NCBI RefSeq assembly: GCF_019703515.2 | Contig: NC_059372.1 | Location: 27,119,431-27,183,430, forward strand | DNA from: Myxocyprinus asiaticus | Taxonomy: Eukaryota; Chordata; Actinopteri; Cypriniformes; Catostomidae | Direction: 5' to 3' | DNA length: 64,000 bases | In this document: positions 1 through 11,266 of the stretch, in pieces | Numbering within the stretch: position 1 is the first letter of the stretch | How the letters are laid out: each line of letters begins with the position of its first letter | The notes under the pieces: generated by a model | What the model saw: only the letters and a program-made list of their open reading frames with translations | Told to the model about the DNA's origin: nothing | The model's database searches: none | Translations under genes and position numbers: made by a program

Positions 1-428
1 CTCCCATTTTCTCCCCAATTTGGATTGCCCAATTCCCAATGCGCTCTAAGTCCTCGTGGTGGCATAATGACTTGCCTCAATCCGGGTGGCGGAGGACGAA
101 TCTCAGTTGCCTCTGCGTCGGAGACCTTCAATCTGCACATCTTTTCACCTGGCTTGTTGAGTGTGTTACTGCAGAGAAGAAGCTCATGTGGAGGCCCACA
201 GCATTCTCTGTGGCATCCATGCGCAACTCACCACGTGCCCCACTGAGAGCGAGAACCACATTATAGTGACCACAAGGAGGTTACCCCATGTGACTCTACC
301 CTCCCTAGCAACCGGGCCAATTTGTTTGCTTAGGAGACCTGGCTGGAGTCACTCAGCACGCCCTGGATTCGAACTTGTGACTCCAGGGGTGGTAGTCAGC
401 ATCTTTACTCACTGAGCTACCCAGGTCT
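1..428 (-). mobile_element. tRNA-derived SINE, minus strand, tail cut by window edge
   Basis: Read on the minus strand, the element starts near 428 with a tRNA-like head. A box-A-like TAGCTCAGTGAGTAAAGATG is followed by a box-B-like AGTTCGAATCC, the spacing of an RNA polymerase III promoter. The body is unrelated to tRNA and the A/G-rich tail lies at the window start. The same sequence recurs at 20640-21083 (full length) and 33442-33609 (3' part). It is not a working tRNA gene because the cloverleaf is not maintained. The family name is not recognised. Confidence 0.8.
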
Positions 429-789
429 TCCCTCTGTCATATCCATAGATACAAAGCAAGCAGCTTGTCGTGTCTCTCCGGTGCTCGCATTGTCATTTCC
501 TGAGTACTGGAACCTGTCAGGGCCATACATGTTTGGTATCACGCGAATGGGAAATTCAAGTGAGCCTGGAGCGCTTTTTGTTCACAATGCACATTATTAG
601 CAAACCGAACCAAAGACTGCAAGCGAACCGTACTCAGACCACCTCCCGAGATGGTCTTGGCTTGGTTCACTTTTAAGGGGTCTGAGATCGTTTGGTGTGT
701 TCACATATGGGCCTAAAATCCCCCAAACTGAGCTCAGACCCCTGAAAGGGACCAAGTGTGAAAATACCCTAGGACTGCATCTATATCAC
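429..789. other. Non-coding spacer with decayed DNA-transposon sequence
   Basis: No convincing coding sequence. Around 600-770 there are GGTTCACTTTT- and GGTCCCTTTC-like motifs on opposite strands, which resemble eroded ends of a non-autonomous fish DNA transposon. I cannot define the ends or a target-site duplication. Confidence 0.3.
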
Positions 790-2725
790 CCACATTTTCA
801 CCTACGGTCACCAAAATTGATACATATATAGTTATTGTCAAGGCGGACAACTTTCATATTATAGTCATGAGATCCACCCAACAGGAAGTCGGCCATTTTG
901 TATTTTTTGAATATTGCTGTCTCTGATCTTTTAAAAACTCCTCCTAGGGGATTTATGAGACTGTCACCACATTTAGATAAAATGATGCCAAGACATTGAA
1001 GATGCTAAATTGTCAACATATTTTTGATATATCGAACGGTGTAGCCATGATGAGGCAATATATTTATTGCAGAAAAAGGGAAATGGTAAGTGTCTCATAT
1101 CTTCTGTGTGCATTGACAAATTTAGATCAAACTGAGCAGTATGTTTGGTCATGTCGGCTAATTGCATTGATGTGGCTATTGTGGGTCACAGTCGTAGTGC
1201 CACCAGCTGACAACAGGAAGTGTGACACTTTGTGTAACTTTGAAATGGTCCTCTTATATTCACCCTCTCTAATGCATGCACCCACCATGCTTTGTTTTCC
1301 TAGAGCCAGCAGGTGGTGCTTGGGCCCGTCATCACTGCTTGCAGCTATATTTATTATTATTATTATTTTCAAGGTTTTCTGTATTTTTGTGGTCCTTAAC
1401 ATGCGTGAAACTCTTGTAACACACATCAGAGTCGTCGCCCATTAGGGCTGGGCAAAGTTGCAGGGGGGGACGTGCAGGGGAGCTTTGTAGCGCCTCCTTG
1501 AAAATGGGCATGTAAGGGGGGCTCTGTAGCATTTTCACCTACAGTCACCAAAATTGGTACATATAGTTCTCATCAAGCCAAACAACTTTCATTCTCACAG
1601 TCTTGAGCTCCGCCCAACAGGAAGTTGGCCATTTTGGATTTTCTGAAAATTGCAGGCTCTGAACTTTTAAATAACCCTCCTAGGAGATTCATGTGACTGG
1701 CACCAGATTTGTGCAACATCATACCAAGACATTGGATGCTAAACTGCGAACATATTTTATATATTTTGAACAGTGTCACTATGGCAAGGACTAAATATAT
1801 GGTGAAAAATGTGAAACAGGAAGTGCCTTATATCTTTTGTGTGCATTGTGTGATTTTGATGAAAATTCAGCTGCATGTTTGGTAATACCATGTCTGGTAA
1901 CGTTAATAGTGTGACCAACTGGCAGCAGGAAGTATGGCACTTTTAACAGACTTTGAAATGTTTACATGAATTGCTTCAAAATCTTTAGAATAAGGTCAAG
2001 ACACTGCTGAAGTAAAATTGTAAATGAATATTTGATATCATAAATACTGTTACCATTGCAACGCATTCATTGTTATTATTCCTTTCTTCCTATATTTGGG
2101 TGTTTTTGAGGCACTTGGCATGATTAAAATTTCATGAAATTTTGCACACACTTCAGAGTCGTCAGCCATTAGGACTGGGAAAAAGTTTACGCATGGGCAT
2201 GTTGGGGGGGGGTTGCTCTGTAGCTTCCCCTTTAAAATGGGCATGTAATTGGGTCTTTGTAGCACCCCCATTTTCACCTAGAGTCACCAAACTTGGTACA
2301 TATATTGTTCTCACCAAGCCGAACAACTTTCATACTTACAGTCATTAGTTTGCCCAACAAGAAGTCGGCCATTTTGGATTATTTGAATATCGCAGTCTCT
2401 GAACTTTTAAAAACTTCTCCTAGGCGATTCGTGAGACTGTAACCACATTTAGACAACATTATAACGAGACATTGAAGATTCTAAGTTGTGAACATACTTT
2501 TGATATATTGAATGGTGTTACCATGGCGAGGCATTAAATTAATGGCGAAAAATGGGAAACAGGAAGTGTCACACATCTTTTGTGTGCAATGTGTGATTTA
2601 GATCAAAATTGAGATGTATGTTTAATATTGGTGGCTAATCAAATGGATGTGACTATTTTGGGTCCCAGTCATAGCGCCACCACCTGGCAGCAGGAAGTGT
2701 GGCTTTTAAAACAGACTTTAAAGTA
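790..2725. repeat. Three diverged tandem units of about 737 bp
   Basis: The marker 'gtcaccaaa(a/c)ttg(a/g)tacatat' occurs at about 807, 1543 and 2284, giving a period of roughly 737 bp. After each marker come the same blocks in the same order: CAACTTTCAT, CCCAACAGGAAGT, GGCCATTTTG, CTCCTAGG, a GACATTG.AGAT block and CAGGAAGTGTG. The third unit stops near 2725, so there are about 2.6 units. All frames are interrupted; the largest open frame (996-1445, 149 codons) is not shared by the other units. The family is not recognised. Confidence 0.85.
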
Positions 2726-3735
2726 GTCTAGAAACCCTATTGTTTTTGTACGGATTTTTATTATTATTCTGCCCCAAAACTGATCGTGCAGACCAAACCG
2801 TAAGGCCTAGAGACTTGGGGAAACTTTGGGGAAAGGCAGTACTCCTCCAGTCTACTACAGCGCAAAGTCTCGCCCCATCGACCTCACGGTGGCACTATAG
2901 TGATCAAAACAAAGTAAATTCACTTTTTGGAAAATAACTCTAGAACTGTAAGTGCTAGAAACAAAATTATTTTTTCCTGTGATTCCTTGCGTCTGGCCGA
3001 AGAGTTTCATCCTCTGTCAAATTTTTGCTCCACCACTTCGTTTTCCCGCTGTTTTGGATTGTTTGAAAAGAAAATTCAAAATGAACTCATCCAGTCAGAT
3101 CCAAACCAGTGCAGAAAGATTCAGCTGAGTCCCAATATGAAAGTTGGTCTGTGCAAAATTTGAACAAAATTGGCCAACGGGAGGCGCTATCGCATTTTAC
3201 ATGCATGTAAATCATTGTACATACCGTTGTGTTTCACAAAGAAACACTTTATTCATACAATATTGAAAATCTCCTCATTTGCCTTAAGTACCACTGGAGT
3301 GAAACAAAACATTTAATAAATACTTATTTTAAAAGAATACTTTTTTGAACTAGTCCTAGGCTGTTCGTCCGATCGGAACCAAACCAGTGCAGAAAGATTC
3401 TCTGGAGTCCCAAAATGAAAAGTTAAATGAATTTTGAAATTTTGATTTATCGTCAAACGGTATGCCAAAACGTTCATAATGGGCGTGGCCACTTTTACTA
3501 AAATTGTTGTAACTGTTGAACAGAATCAGATATCGTCACCAAATTTGGTACAAATATGTACGGATTCATTCTGAGAACACACAAAAACTATCGTACATTT
3601 TCACCTCTTGATGGTGCTATAATACTAAACAAAAAAGAAAAAGAAAAAAAATAAAAAAAATAAAAAAAAAAAGGACCTAACTATGGAACGGTTGGGCCGA
3701 TCGACTTGAAATTTTGCATGCAGTGTCTGTGTCTA
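2726..3735. repeat. Non-coding repeat related in style to the preceding array
   Basis: This stretch continues the array but does not repeat the 737-bp unit. Phrases such as 'caaaccagtgcagaaagatt' occur twice (near 3104 and 3384), and 'gtcaccaaatttggtacaaat' near 3535 echoes the array marker. It ends in an A-rich tract (3628-3672). I see no gene. Confidence 0.45.
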
Positions 3736-4311
3736 AGGTGTATCAGGACACTCACATACCTCATAATACATAATACAAAATACATATTTCATATTGTATT
3801 TGATGTGTTTAATTATAATGTCATACATTTCAACAGACCAAGAAGCTAAAATGTTATTTGACCAAACTATTATAAAACCCCAATTCCAAAAAAGTTGGAA
3901 CAGTATGAAAAATGCTAATAAAAACAAAAAGTAGTGATTTGTAAATTATATTCACCCTTTGCTAAATTGAAAACACTACAACTACACATTATGATGTTTT
4001 ACCTTGAGAATTTCTTTTTTCCCCTCCCATGTACAGTAATTTCAAATCAGATGATTGCAACATGCTCCAAAAAAGTTGAGACGGGCAATTTAAGACTAAT
4101 AACAATTTGACGAGTTAAAACAACAAGGTAATGTGAAACAGGAGGTTAAACAGGTGAGGCAACGATGTCATAGTATATAAGGAGCCTAGTCCTTCAAGAG
4201 CAAGAATCATTCAAGACTTGTCAATTTGCCTACAGATGCTTCAGCAAATAATCCAGCACTTTGAGAATAATGTTCCCCAAAGACAAAGGCATTTCACCCT
4301 CTTGTAATGGT

Positions 4312-4815
4312 GGCGGCCCCTGTACTAAATTTAAATTAATAATTTTAAGTCAAATTCGGGTGCCAGACAGGTTTGGGCCCGTCAGAATTAATACTTTTGT
4401 CCCAGATAGCTCTCAAACCCACCAATTAAGTGCAATAGATGTATTTTAAATAAATTCACAAATAAGAGTGTTTCAATTTTCAAAGCATAAGTATATTGTT
4501 CAAGTAGCACAAGGAAAACAGTAAACAAAAAGGCAAGGAGTCCAAGACTCACACACACAAAAAAAATAATCATGAACACATAGATCACAACAGAACGAAA
4601 CACACAACAATAATTATTAAAGTGTGAGTGTGTGTATGTAAATGTGTGAGAGAGAGTTCAGGCAGTAGGAGAGTTTGTGAATGGTGCACGCTGGGTCACG
4701 GAGAGTTTGCATGTACCTGTATGGTGACTGTGGGCAGTACTGCAGGAATGCAGAGTGGGAGTTCAACAAAAGGGAATACAGGTAGGTCCGAAGATCCAAG
4801 GAATCACCTGTGCTG
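4312..4815. other. Unclassified insertion between Tc1 left half and DIRS
   Basis: Sequence between the Tc1-like left half and the start of recognisable DIRS coding sequence. It includes a CA/TG-rich stretch (4549-4650) and AT-rich DNA. A 71-codon frame on the minus strand (4388-4603) is hydrophobic but has no recognisable domain. It may be non-coding retroelement sequence; I cannot classify it. Confidence 0.3.
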
Positions 4816-4995
4816 GTCTGTTTGAAGGCATTCAAACAGAAAACAGTGGTTCCACTGAAACTCTTTCAGAGGCTCCTGGGGCATATGGCATCCTTAGTGG
4901 TGGCCACTCCGCTTGGGTTGATGCATATGAGACCGCTTCAGCACTGGCTTCAGACTCGAGTCCCGTGATGGGCATGGCGCCACGGGACACATCGC

Positions 4996-5560
4996 GTGGT
5001 CATCATGCAGGTCTGTCACCGTCCTTTCAGCCCTTGGACCAACCTCTCATTTCTACGGGCAGGTGTTCCCCAAGAGCAGGTCTCCAGGCGCGTCTTGGTC
5101 ATGACAGACACCTCCAAAATGGGCTGGGGCGCTGTTTTCAATGGGCACGCAGCCACTGGCTTATGGACGGGCCCGTGACTGCATTGGCACATCAACTGCC
5201 TCGAGTTGTTGGCAATTCTGCTCGCCCTGCGGAGGTTCTGCACGTGTTAGTTCAGACAGACAACACGGCAATGGTAGCATATGTCAACCGCCAAGGCGGT
5301 CTGCGCTCTCGTTGTATGTCACAACTCGCCCGCCGTCTCCTCCTCTGGAGGCAGCAGCATCTCAAGTCGCTGCGAGCCACTTACATCCCGGGCGGCCTCA
5401 ACGCTACAGCGGACGCGCTGTCACGGCAGGTTACCCTCAGGGGAGAGTGGAGACTCCACCCTCTGGTGGTCCAGCTGATCTGGAGTCGATTCAGACAGGC
5501 ACAGGTAGACCTGTTCACCTCCCAATAATCCTCCCACTGCCCGCTCTGGTATGCCCTGAC
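4996..5560 (+). pseudogene. DIRS RT tail and RNase H domain (broken)
   Basis: This stretch encodes the connection and RNase H part of a DIRS pol protein. One frame (4996-5178) reads through a VMTDTSKMGWGAVFNGH segment, where the first catalytic aspartate of the RNase H fold is expected. A frameshift near 5175 moves the reading to the frame that contains QTDNTAMVAYVNRQGG and later GLNATADALSRQ. These are the usual DIRS RNase H blocks with the remaining acidic residues. A stop follows at about 5526. RNase H degrades the RNA strand during reverse transcription. With the upstream RT lost and at least one frameshift, this is a relic. Confidence 0.85.
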
Positions 5561-5889
5561 CGAGGCACCCCTCGGCATAAACGCGCTGGCACACAGCTGG
5601 CCTCCTGGCCTACGCAAATATGCGTTTCCCCCAGTGATCCTACTTGCACAGACTCTGTGCAAGGTCAGGGAGAATGAGGAGCATGTTGTCCTGGTAGCAC
5701 CCTACTGGCCCACCCAGACATGGTTCTCGGACCTCACGCTCCTCGCGACATCCCCCCCTGGCGAATTCCCCTGAGGAAGGACCTTCTTGCTCAGGGACGG
5801 GGCACCATTTGGCACCCACAACCAGACCTCTGGAATCTCCATGTCTGGCCCCTGGATGGGACGTGGAAGACCTAAGCGGTCTACCACCT

Positions 5890-6795
5890 ATGGTGGTAGA
5901 CACGATCACTCAGGCTAGGGCCCCCTCTACGAGGCACCTGTATGCCTTTAAGTGGCGTCTGTTTGCTAAGTGGTGTTCTTCCCGACGGGAAGACCCCCAG
6001 AGATGCGCAGTTGAATCAGTGCTTTCCTTCCTGCTATAGCGGCACACCACGATACAGTGGACGGTAAGTCCTTAGGGAAGCACGACCTGATCATCAGGTT
6101 CCTGAGAGGCGCCAGGAGGCTGAATCCCTCCAGACCGCACCTTGTTCCCTCACGGGATCTCTCTGTAGTTCTTCAGGGTCTACAGAGAGCCCCCTTTGAG
6201 CCTTTGCAGTCAGCTGAGCATAAGGCACTCTCTATGAAGACTGCCCTCCTGACTGCGCTCACTTCCATCAAGAGGATAGGAGACCTGCAAGCGTTCTCTG
6301 TCAGCGAAACATGCCTGGAGTTCGGTCCGGGCTACTCTCACGTGATCCTGCGACCCCGACCAGGCTATGTGCCCAAGGTTCCCACGACCCCTTTTAGGGA
6401 CCAGGTGGTGAACCTGCGAGCGCTGCCTCAGGAGGAGGCAGACCCAGCCCTGTTGTTGCTGTGTCTGGTGCACGCTTTACGCATCTATTTGGATTGCACG
6501 CAGAGCTTTAGGATCTCTGAGCAGCTCTTTGTCTGCTTTGGTGCACAGCGGAAAGGAAGCGCTGTCTCCAAGCAGAGGATCACCCACTGGCTCATTGACG
6601 CCATAGCAATGGCATATAATGCCCAGGACGTGCCACCACCGGTTGGGCTACGAGCCCATTCTACCAGGGGTGTAGCGCCTCCTGGGCCCTGGCCAGGGGT
6701 GCCTCTCTAACAGACATTTGCAGAGCAGCAGGCTGGGCAACACCTAACACCTTTGCAAGGTTATACAACCTCCGGGTGGAACCAGTTTCATCCCA
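5890..6795 (+). pseudogene. DIRS tyrosine recombinase (broken)
   Basis: The open stretch 6057-6710 encodes most of a DIRS-type tyrosine recombinase; upstream parts lie in another frame (5890-6039). The first conserved arginine block is in SIKRIGDLQAF. The basic SKQRITHWLIDAI stretch precedes the H-x-x-R box in RAHSTRG near 6650. The segment that should carry the nucleophilic tyrosine (TFARLYNLR-like, near 6750-6775) is out of frame after a short lesion near 6665. The enzyme would integrate the circular DNA intermediate. Because the H-x-x-R box and the tyrosine are not in one frame, this copy cannot make an active enzyme. Confidence 0.85.
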
Positions 6796-7559
6796 GGTAG
6801 TGGTACACAATACAAGCGGATAAGCCCGGGATAGCCGGCTGGGTGTATCGCTTGCACATTGCGCCTTTCACCTCCTCTGAGCTGAAGATGTGCGCCATTA
6901 ATTCCCAGTAGTGTTCACAAACTATGTTCCCTGGTTGACTTCCTCCGAGCCCTGTGGCAGTCGAGTGTTCGGAGAGACTCACTGCCGGCCCAGTACACGT
7001 GCTAACTAAGAGCCCTGTTCTTGGGTAGGTGCTCCGCATGTGGCGGTTCCCTGTAAGGTAACCCCATGCAATGTATATCTTCCGCTAATTCGTTTCCCTG
7101 TTGGCAAACTGCGTCTTCCTTGGGCAAAGCCCCTCTGCCACAGTCTCCATGTTTGTAGTAACTCCTCCCCTGTTGGGTAGGATCTACCATGAGACTCTCC
7201 ACATGGTCGGCAAAACCATGTGACATATTTTTTCCACTTAAATATCCCTCCCTCTCTTTGGGGAGGTGTGGTCTCCACGGTGTCCTCCCCTTGGGAGGGA
7301 TACCCCCGACTAGACCTGGCGGCCCAGTCGGATAATCCCCCTTCTTTTTTAGGGAGTGAAAAAAAAGGGGAAAAGAGGCCACGATTGGGTTAGCATGTCT
7401 CTATCTTTTGGGTAGTCGACTTGTCCCCAAAGGGCCGTTCGACACTAATAACTTTGTTGGGGGAGGTTACGTGTTGGCCTGGTGCACTGGCTATGAGACA
7501 CACAGTGGTCTGCCCATCACACACCGCCAGTTCATGTAACACAGTTCAGCCAGTTGCGG

Positions 7560-7946
7560 CATTTTGTATAGGGACCCCTAGTGTCACTACATCGACACAA
7601 CGTCGAGTGAGTGACAGATAGGGAACGTCCTGGTTACTTGCGTAACCTTCGTTCCCTGATGGAGGGAACGAGACGTTGTGTCCCTCCTACCACAATGCTG
7701 AACCACCCGCTGAAATGGCCGGACCTTGTCTCGGCTTCTCAGCATAAAACCTGAACTGTGCATACCAGCTCCTTTTATATCCGTATGTCCGGGGGTGTGG
7801 CATGCAAATACCACTCGCCAATTTTCATTGGCCTTTTATCAAAGACCAGAGGTGTCTCAGGCTCCCAAGAGTGACCCCTAGTGTTACTACATTGACACAA
7901 CATCTTGTTCCCTCCATCAGGGAACGAAGATTACACAAGTAACCAG
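7560..7946. repeat. DIRS 3' terminal region with inverted copy of the 5' end
   Basis: 'ctagtgtcactacatcgaca' (from about 7578) and its near copy at about 7878 flank segments that are reverse complements of each other: the 'ctggttacttgcgtaacctt' block at about 7630 pairs with 'aagattacacaagtaaccag' at about 7926. Between them, read in reverse, lies a TATA-like TATAAAAGGAGCTGG promoter block near 7770. The same arrangement is at the 3' end of the DIRS at 52902-56097. It matches the internal complementary region expected of DIRS elements. Confidence 0.75.
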
Positions 7947-8080
7947 GACGTTTTATCTCATTACGGTTGATGTTCAAACCTTGTAACCCATAATTTTCAG
8001 CTGTAATAAATTAAATCCCCATTAAAATAAAATACGTAATAAAATACGTAATAAAAGTAGCTACATTTGATAAATAATAA

Positions 8081-8455
8081 TGTAACGTAAAGAAGGAAGT
8101 GACGAGAGCTGGATCTAGGTGCAGCGAAACAGTATTTAATAAAATAAACAAAGTACAGATTAACAGGGTAAACACAGGAACAAAAGAAACAACCACGATG
8201 GGAAAAACACAAAAACGAGCAAAGCATCTATGAAGGGAACGGGTCAATAAACAGGAGGTCAAAACACATAACAACTGACAAGGACTAAGCAAACAACAGG
8301 GCATATATACACAATGGTTAATGAGTAAATGAAAGACAGGTGAAAACAATCAAGGACAGCTGGCAGTGATGAGGGCAGGGAATTATGGGAAGTGTAGTCC
8401 GGGAGGAACAGATGACAGGGGAGAAACACAAGGCAAACAACAGTGAATCATGACA
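8081..8455 (-). mobile_element. Likely solo LTR, minus strand
   Basis: On the minus strand the 375-bp segment begins TGTCATGATTCACTG and ends CTTTACGTTACA, the TG...CA form of an LTR. It has a TATA-like TATATATG block and a downstream ATTAAA-like poly(A) signal in the correct order. The 5-bp flanks (aataa and agtat) match poorly, so a target-site duplication is not demonstrated. No internal retrotransposon region is attached, which suggests a solo LTR left by recombination. Confidence 0.6.
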
Positions 8456-8799
8456 AGTATATTTGCCCTGTGTAAATAACAATAAATAGGAACTGTATCT
8501 AAAATAAATAATGGGTGATAAATAAATACTAATATAACAGGCTGGAAAAACAGACATTTATTCATTTTAATATCTTATATATTTCGTATATGTTGAAACT
8601 TCACACCAGGCGACACATCCTGAAAATGGCACCGTTAGATCGGTTTCATGCTGAAGAACTGCTTAAAAGTACGTTTTTTTCTCTCTTGTAAATGTAAGCG
8701 AGTGTAAATGCCGACATCATCATATATGTCGAAAGGATTGAAGCCTGTTTTTTATTCCATCTGTTACTCCAGGTCGAAGGCTTCCGTAAATATTTAGTT
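8456..8799. other. AT-rich spacer before the Tc1 right half
   Basis: I see no gene or recognisable repeat here. The sequence lies between the likely solo LTR and the resumption of Tc1-like transposase sequence near 8800, so it is part of the material inserted into, or substituted for, the middle of that transposon. Confidence 0.3.
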
Positions 8800-8814
8800 T
8801 ATACCTAGGGTTAC

Positions 8815-9415
8815 GTTCTAAAGCAGAAACCCTACATCAACACTGTCCAGAAGCGCTGCCGACTTCTCTGGGTTCGGTCTTATGTTAGAAGGAAAGTAGA
8901 GCAGTGGAACCGTGTTTCCTGGTCAGAAGAGTCCATATTTCAAATAGTTTTTGAAAAACACAACCATCGTGCTCTCCGGGCAAAAGAGGAAAAGGACCAT
9001 CCAAGCTGTTATTAGCGCCAGGTCCAAAAGCCAGTGTCTGTATGGGCCAGGGGTGTGTCAGTGCCCATGGCATGGGTAACTCGCACATCCGTGAGGGCAC
9101 CATTAATGCAGACAGATGTTTTCTGTTTCAAATTTTCAGCAGGACAACTTCAAACCACATACTGGCCAAATAAGCAGAGAGTGCGGGTGCTAGATTGGCC
9201 TGCCTGCATTCCTGACCATCTCCAATAGAGAATGTGTGGCGCATTATGAAGCGCACAATACGGCAACGAAGACCCTGTACAATTGTGCAGCTGAAGACCT
9301 GCATAATGGATGAATGGGGGAAAATTTCTCTTTCTAAACTTAACAAACTTGTGTCTTCAGTGACTAAATGCTTAATAAGTGTTATTAGAAGAAATGTTTA
9401 TGTTTCACAGTGGAA
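8815..9415 (+). pseudogene. Tc1-like transposase, C-terminal catalytic part (broken)
   Basis: Conceptual translation in shifting plus-strand frames gives Tc1-type blocks. These are an INTVQKRCRLLW-like linker near 8837, SWSEESIFQ near 8920 (WSDES in active relatives, here with glutamate for the first catalytic aspartate), LRAKEEKDHPS near 8978, VRVLDWPAC near 9183, and MWRIMKRTIRQRRP from 9234. Frame changes occur between these blocks, and a stop separates LDWPAC from the IENVWR-like block. Tc1 transposases cut and paste their element at TA. This copy is clearly inactive. Confidence 0.85.
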
Positions 9416-9676
9416 AACACTCGACTGTCCCAATTTTTTTGGAGCGTGTTGCAATCATCTGATTTGAAATTACTGTACTTTTTAAAAAACAATGAAATTC
9501 ACAAGGTTAAACATCATATAATGTTTAGCTGTATTGGTTTCAATATAGCAAAGGGTGAATATCATTTACAAATCACACCTTTTTGTTTTTATTAGCATTT
9601 TTAATACTGTCCCAACTTTCTTGGAATTTGTATCTTTCCCACACATATGGAAGAATTTGTCACAGTGGAACCTGCC

Positions 9677-10240
9677 AATAAAGGAATATTCCAGGTTCGA
9701 TACAAGTTAAGCTCAATTGACAGCATTTGTGGCATAATACCACACAAATTATTTTTGACTCATCTCTCCTTTTCTTTAAAAAAAGCAAAAACGAAGGTTA
9801 CAGTGAGGCACTTACAATGGAAGTGAATAGGGCCAATTTTTGGAGGGTTTAAAGGCAGAAATGTGAAGCTTATAATTTTGTAAAAGCACTTACAATTATT
9901 CTGCTGTTAAAACTTGTGTATTATTTTAGCTGTACGGTTGTTTAAATCGTAATTTTTACAGTTGTTTTAGGGTTTGTTGACATTACATTGTTGACATCAT
10001 GGCAATGAAGTTGTAAAATCGGCTATAATGTCACACAGATTTTATCACACAAAAATCATGTTAACGCATATTGTTTATGCCTTGTGGCTATACTTTTGAA
10101 CAGTGAGTGTTTTAACATTTACGGATTGGCCCCATTCACTTCCATTGTGCTCACTGGGACTAGTTGAAAGTAATTTTTGCGGTAATCAATATTATGCCAC
10201 AAATACTTTTGATTGAGCTTAACTTGTATTGGACCCACCC
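9677..10240. mobile_element. Fold-back (palindromic) non-autonomous DNA element
   Basis: The two ends are inverted copies. 'atacaagttaagctcaattg' near 9701 pairs with 'gattgagcttaacttgtatt' near 10212, and 'acaatggaagtgaatagggc' near 9815 pairs with 'ggccccattcacttccattg' near 10128. Arms of about 150-200 bp enclose an AT-rich middle. There is no coding capacity. This looks like one of the palindromic MITE-like families common in fish; I see no clear TSD. Confidence 0.7.
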
Positions 10241-10997
10241 AAAATAATTCATGAAGTAGCAAAACTGCAAAAAATCGTACGCACAAAAAACGTACAAAAA
10301 TGTCAAAACATTGTTTTGACCAACATAAAATGTTATTCACTATTTTTTTACAATTATATCATATAAAACATGTTACAACTTGCCCCATGAAATTTACGAA
10401 AAATGTGACAGCTTCTCCGTATGACAACTAGCCCCCGTAATTTGTCACAAATCAAAAACCCACAGTCACCATCCAGTCCAGTTTTCCGGATTCGCGACAA
10501 TATCACTGCTTACCACAAAGAGGCAGTGGTGTTACAAATAGCAGGGTGCTCAGATCCGCTTCGTTATTGATGCTGTGTCAGGGGCAGCACCCTCCATAAC
10601 CCATGTCATTTGTCATAATAGTCGGAGCACACGAGGCGCAGGAGGGTTCGCGGGAAGCTTGCGACAGAATCACAAATTTTTATTTCATCAAGGTGATGCT
10701 TGAAGCCTACATTACGCGTTCTGTTTTAAAATACAGTGAGAACATTTGGGATGAAAAACAAACAAGTAAATATTTATTTTATGGTCTTGAAATGTTTCTC
10801 TTCAGAAATTGGTAGGCTACTCAATACAAGATATTACTCACTTTAAATAATCAGTTTAATTGTTCCAGTCATTTTTCAGAAATAATCTTTATTCATTTTA
10901 CAAATGATAACTGATTTATTCATGATTCAGTGGACTTAAAATTTTACATATAATTCATACACGTATTCTTAAAATCTTTGTTTGAAGTTAAAAGGAA
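10241..10997. other. Non-coding, no recognised feature
   Basis: Nothing recognisable as a gene or a known repeat. A 70-codon frame at 10603-10815 lacks any domain or codon signal. The sequence is likely host intergenic or intronic DNA. Confidence 0.4.
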
Positions 10998-11266
10998 CAT
11001 TTATTTCCTGTTAATGTTTTATAGGATCCACGGTGCAGACACCGCGTTGTGAGCATTCAGGGGAGGGTGAAGTAAATGATGCTGAGCCAATGGTGATCCT
11101 CGCGCGAGGAGCATCTGTCCGAAACTAGCGAGTGAAATCACTGGCATAACGCAGCTGTCTCCGATATGGGAAGTGCTTCGAGATGTTAATCTGACCTGAA
11201 GTTTGATTGAGGGTACTCTAATTCAGTGACTTTGGGACATTCGCCCGAGTTGGACCAAAAAAGAAG
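10998..11266 (+). promoter_or_regulatory. Candidate CpG-containing promoter / non-coding first exon
   Basis: This stretch is richer in CpG than its surroundings and contains the 12-bp palindrome CCTCGCGCGAGG at 11098-11109. It ends in a good splice-donor match, AAGAAG|GTAAAT at 11261-11272, with no long open frame. It therefore looks like a 5' untranslated exon on the plus strand, possibly of the Kelch gene whose coding start is at 63693. That would need an intron of more than 50 kb. The link is inference. Confidence 0.3.

Larger units (their letters stand above)
4816..7946 (+). mobile_element. DIRS-type retrotransposon, 5'-truncated
   Basis: A plus-strand element whose first recognisable part is the end of the reverse-transcriptase domain. 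It is followed by RNase H, a tyrosine-recombinase gene, and a 3' non-coding region with inverted terminal motifs. DIRS elements integrate with a tyrosine recombinase instead of a DDE integrase and have inverted rather than direct terminal repeats. Gag and most of RT are absent, with no left terminal repeat at 4816, so the copy is dead. It belongs to the same family as the copy at 52902-56097: the 3' coding and terminal parts are closely similar. Confidence 0.85.
3876..9633 (+). mobile_element. Tc1-like DNA transposon, split by about 4.5 kb of later insertions
   Basis: Left (about 3876-3955) and right (about 9545-9633) ends are inverted copies: 'ccaattccaaaaaagttgg' on the left pairs with 'cccaactttcttggaattt' on the right, followed by matching tracts ending in 'gggtgaat'. 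The left half continues to about 4311 and includes a degraded start of a transposase (FENNVPQ-like and ISPS-like words near 4255-4305). The right half resumes near 8800 with the catalytic part. The middle of the gene is missing or replaced. TA dinucleotides sit near both ends, as expected for Tc1/mariner, but the exact borders are blurred. Confidence 0.75.

Noticed and set aside
996..1445. 149-codon open frame on the plus strand
   Set aside because: It lies in a tandem repeat unit; the other units do not keep the frame, and the translation shows no domain.
790..2725. Regular repeats considered as a CRISPR-like array
   Set aside because: The units are about 737 bp and diverged along their whole length; there are no short repeats with unique spacers and the genome is eukaryotic.
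4388..4603. 71-codon hydrophobic frame as a small membrane protein
   Set aside because: It lies in AT-rich insertion debris inside a split transposon; hydrophobicity follows from T-rich codons.
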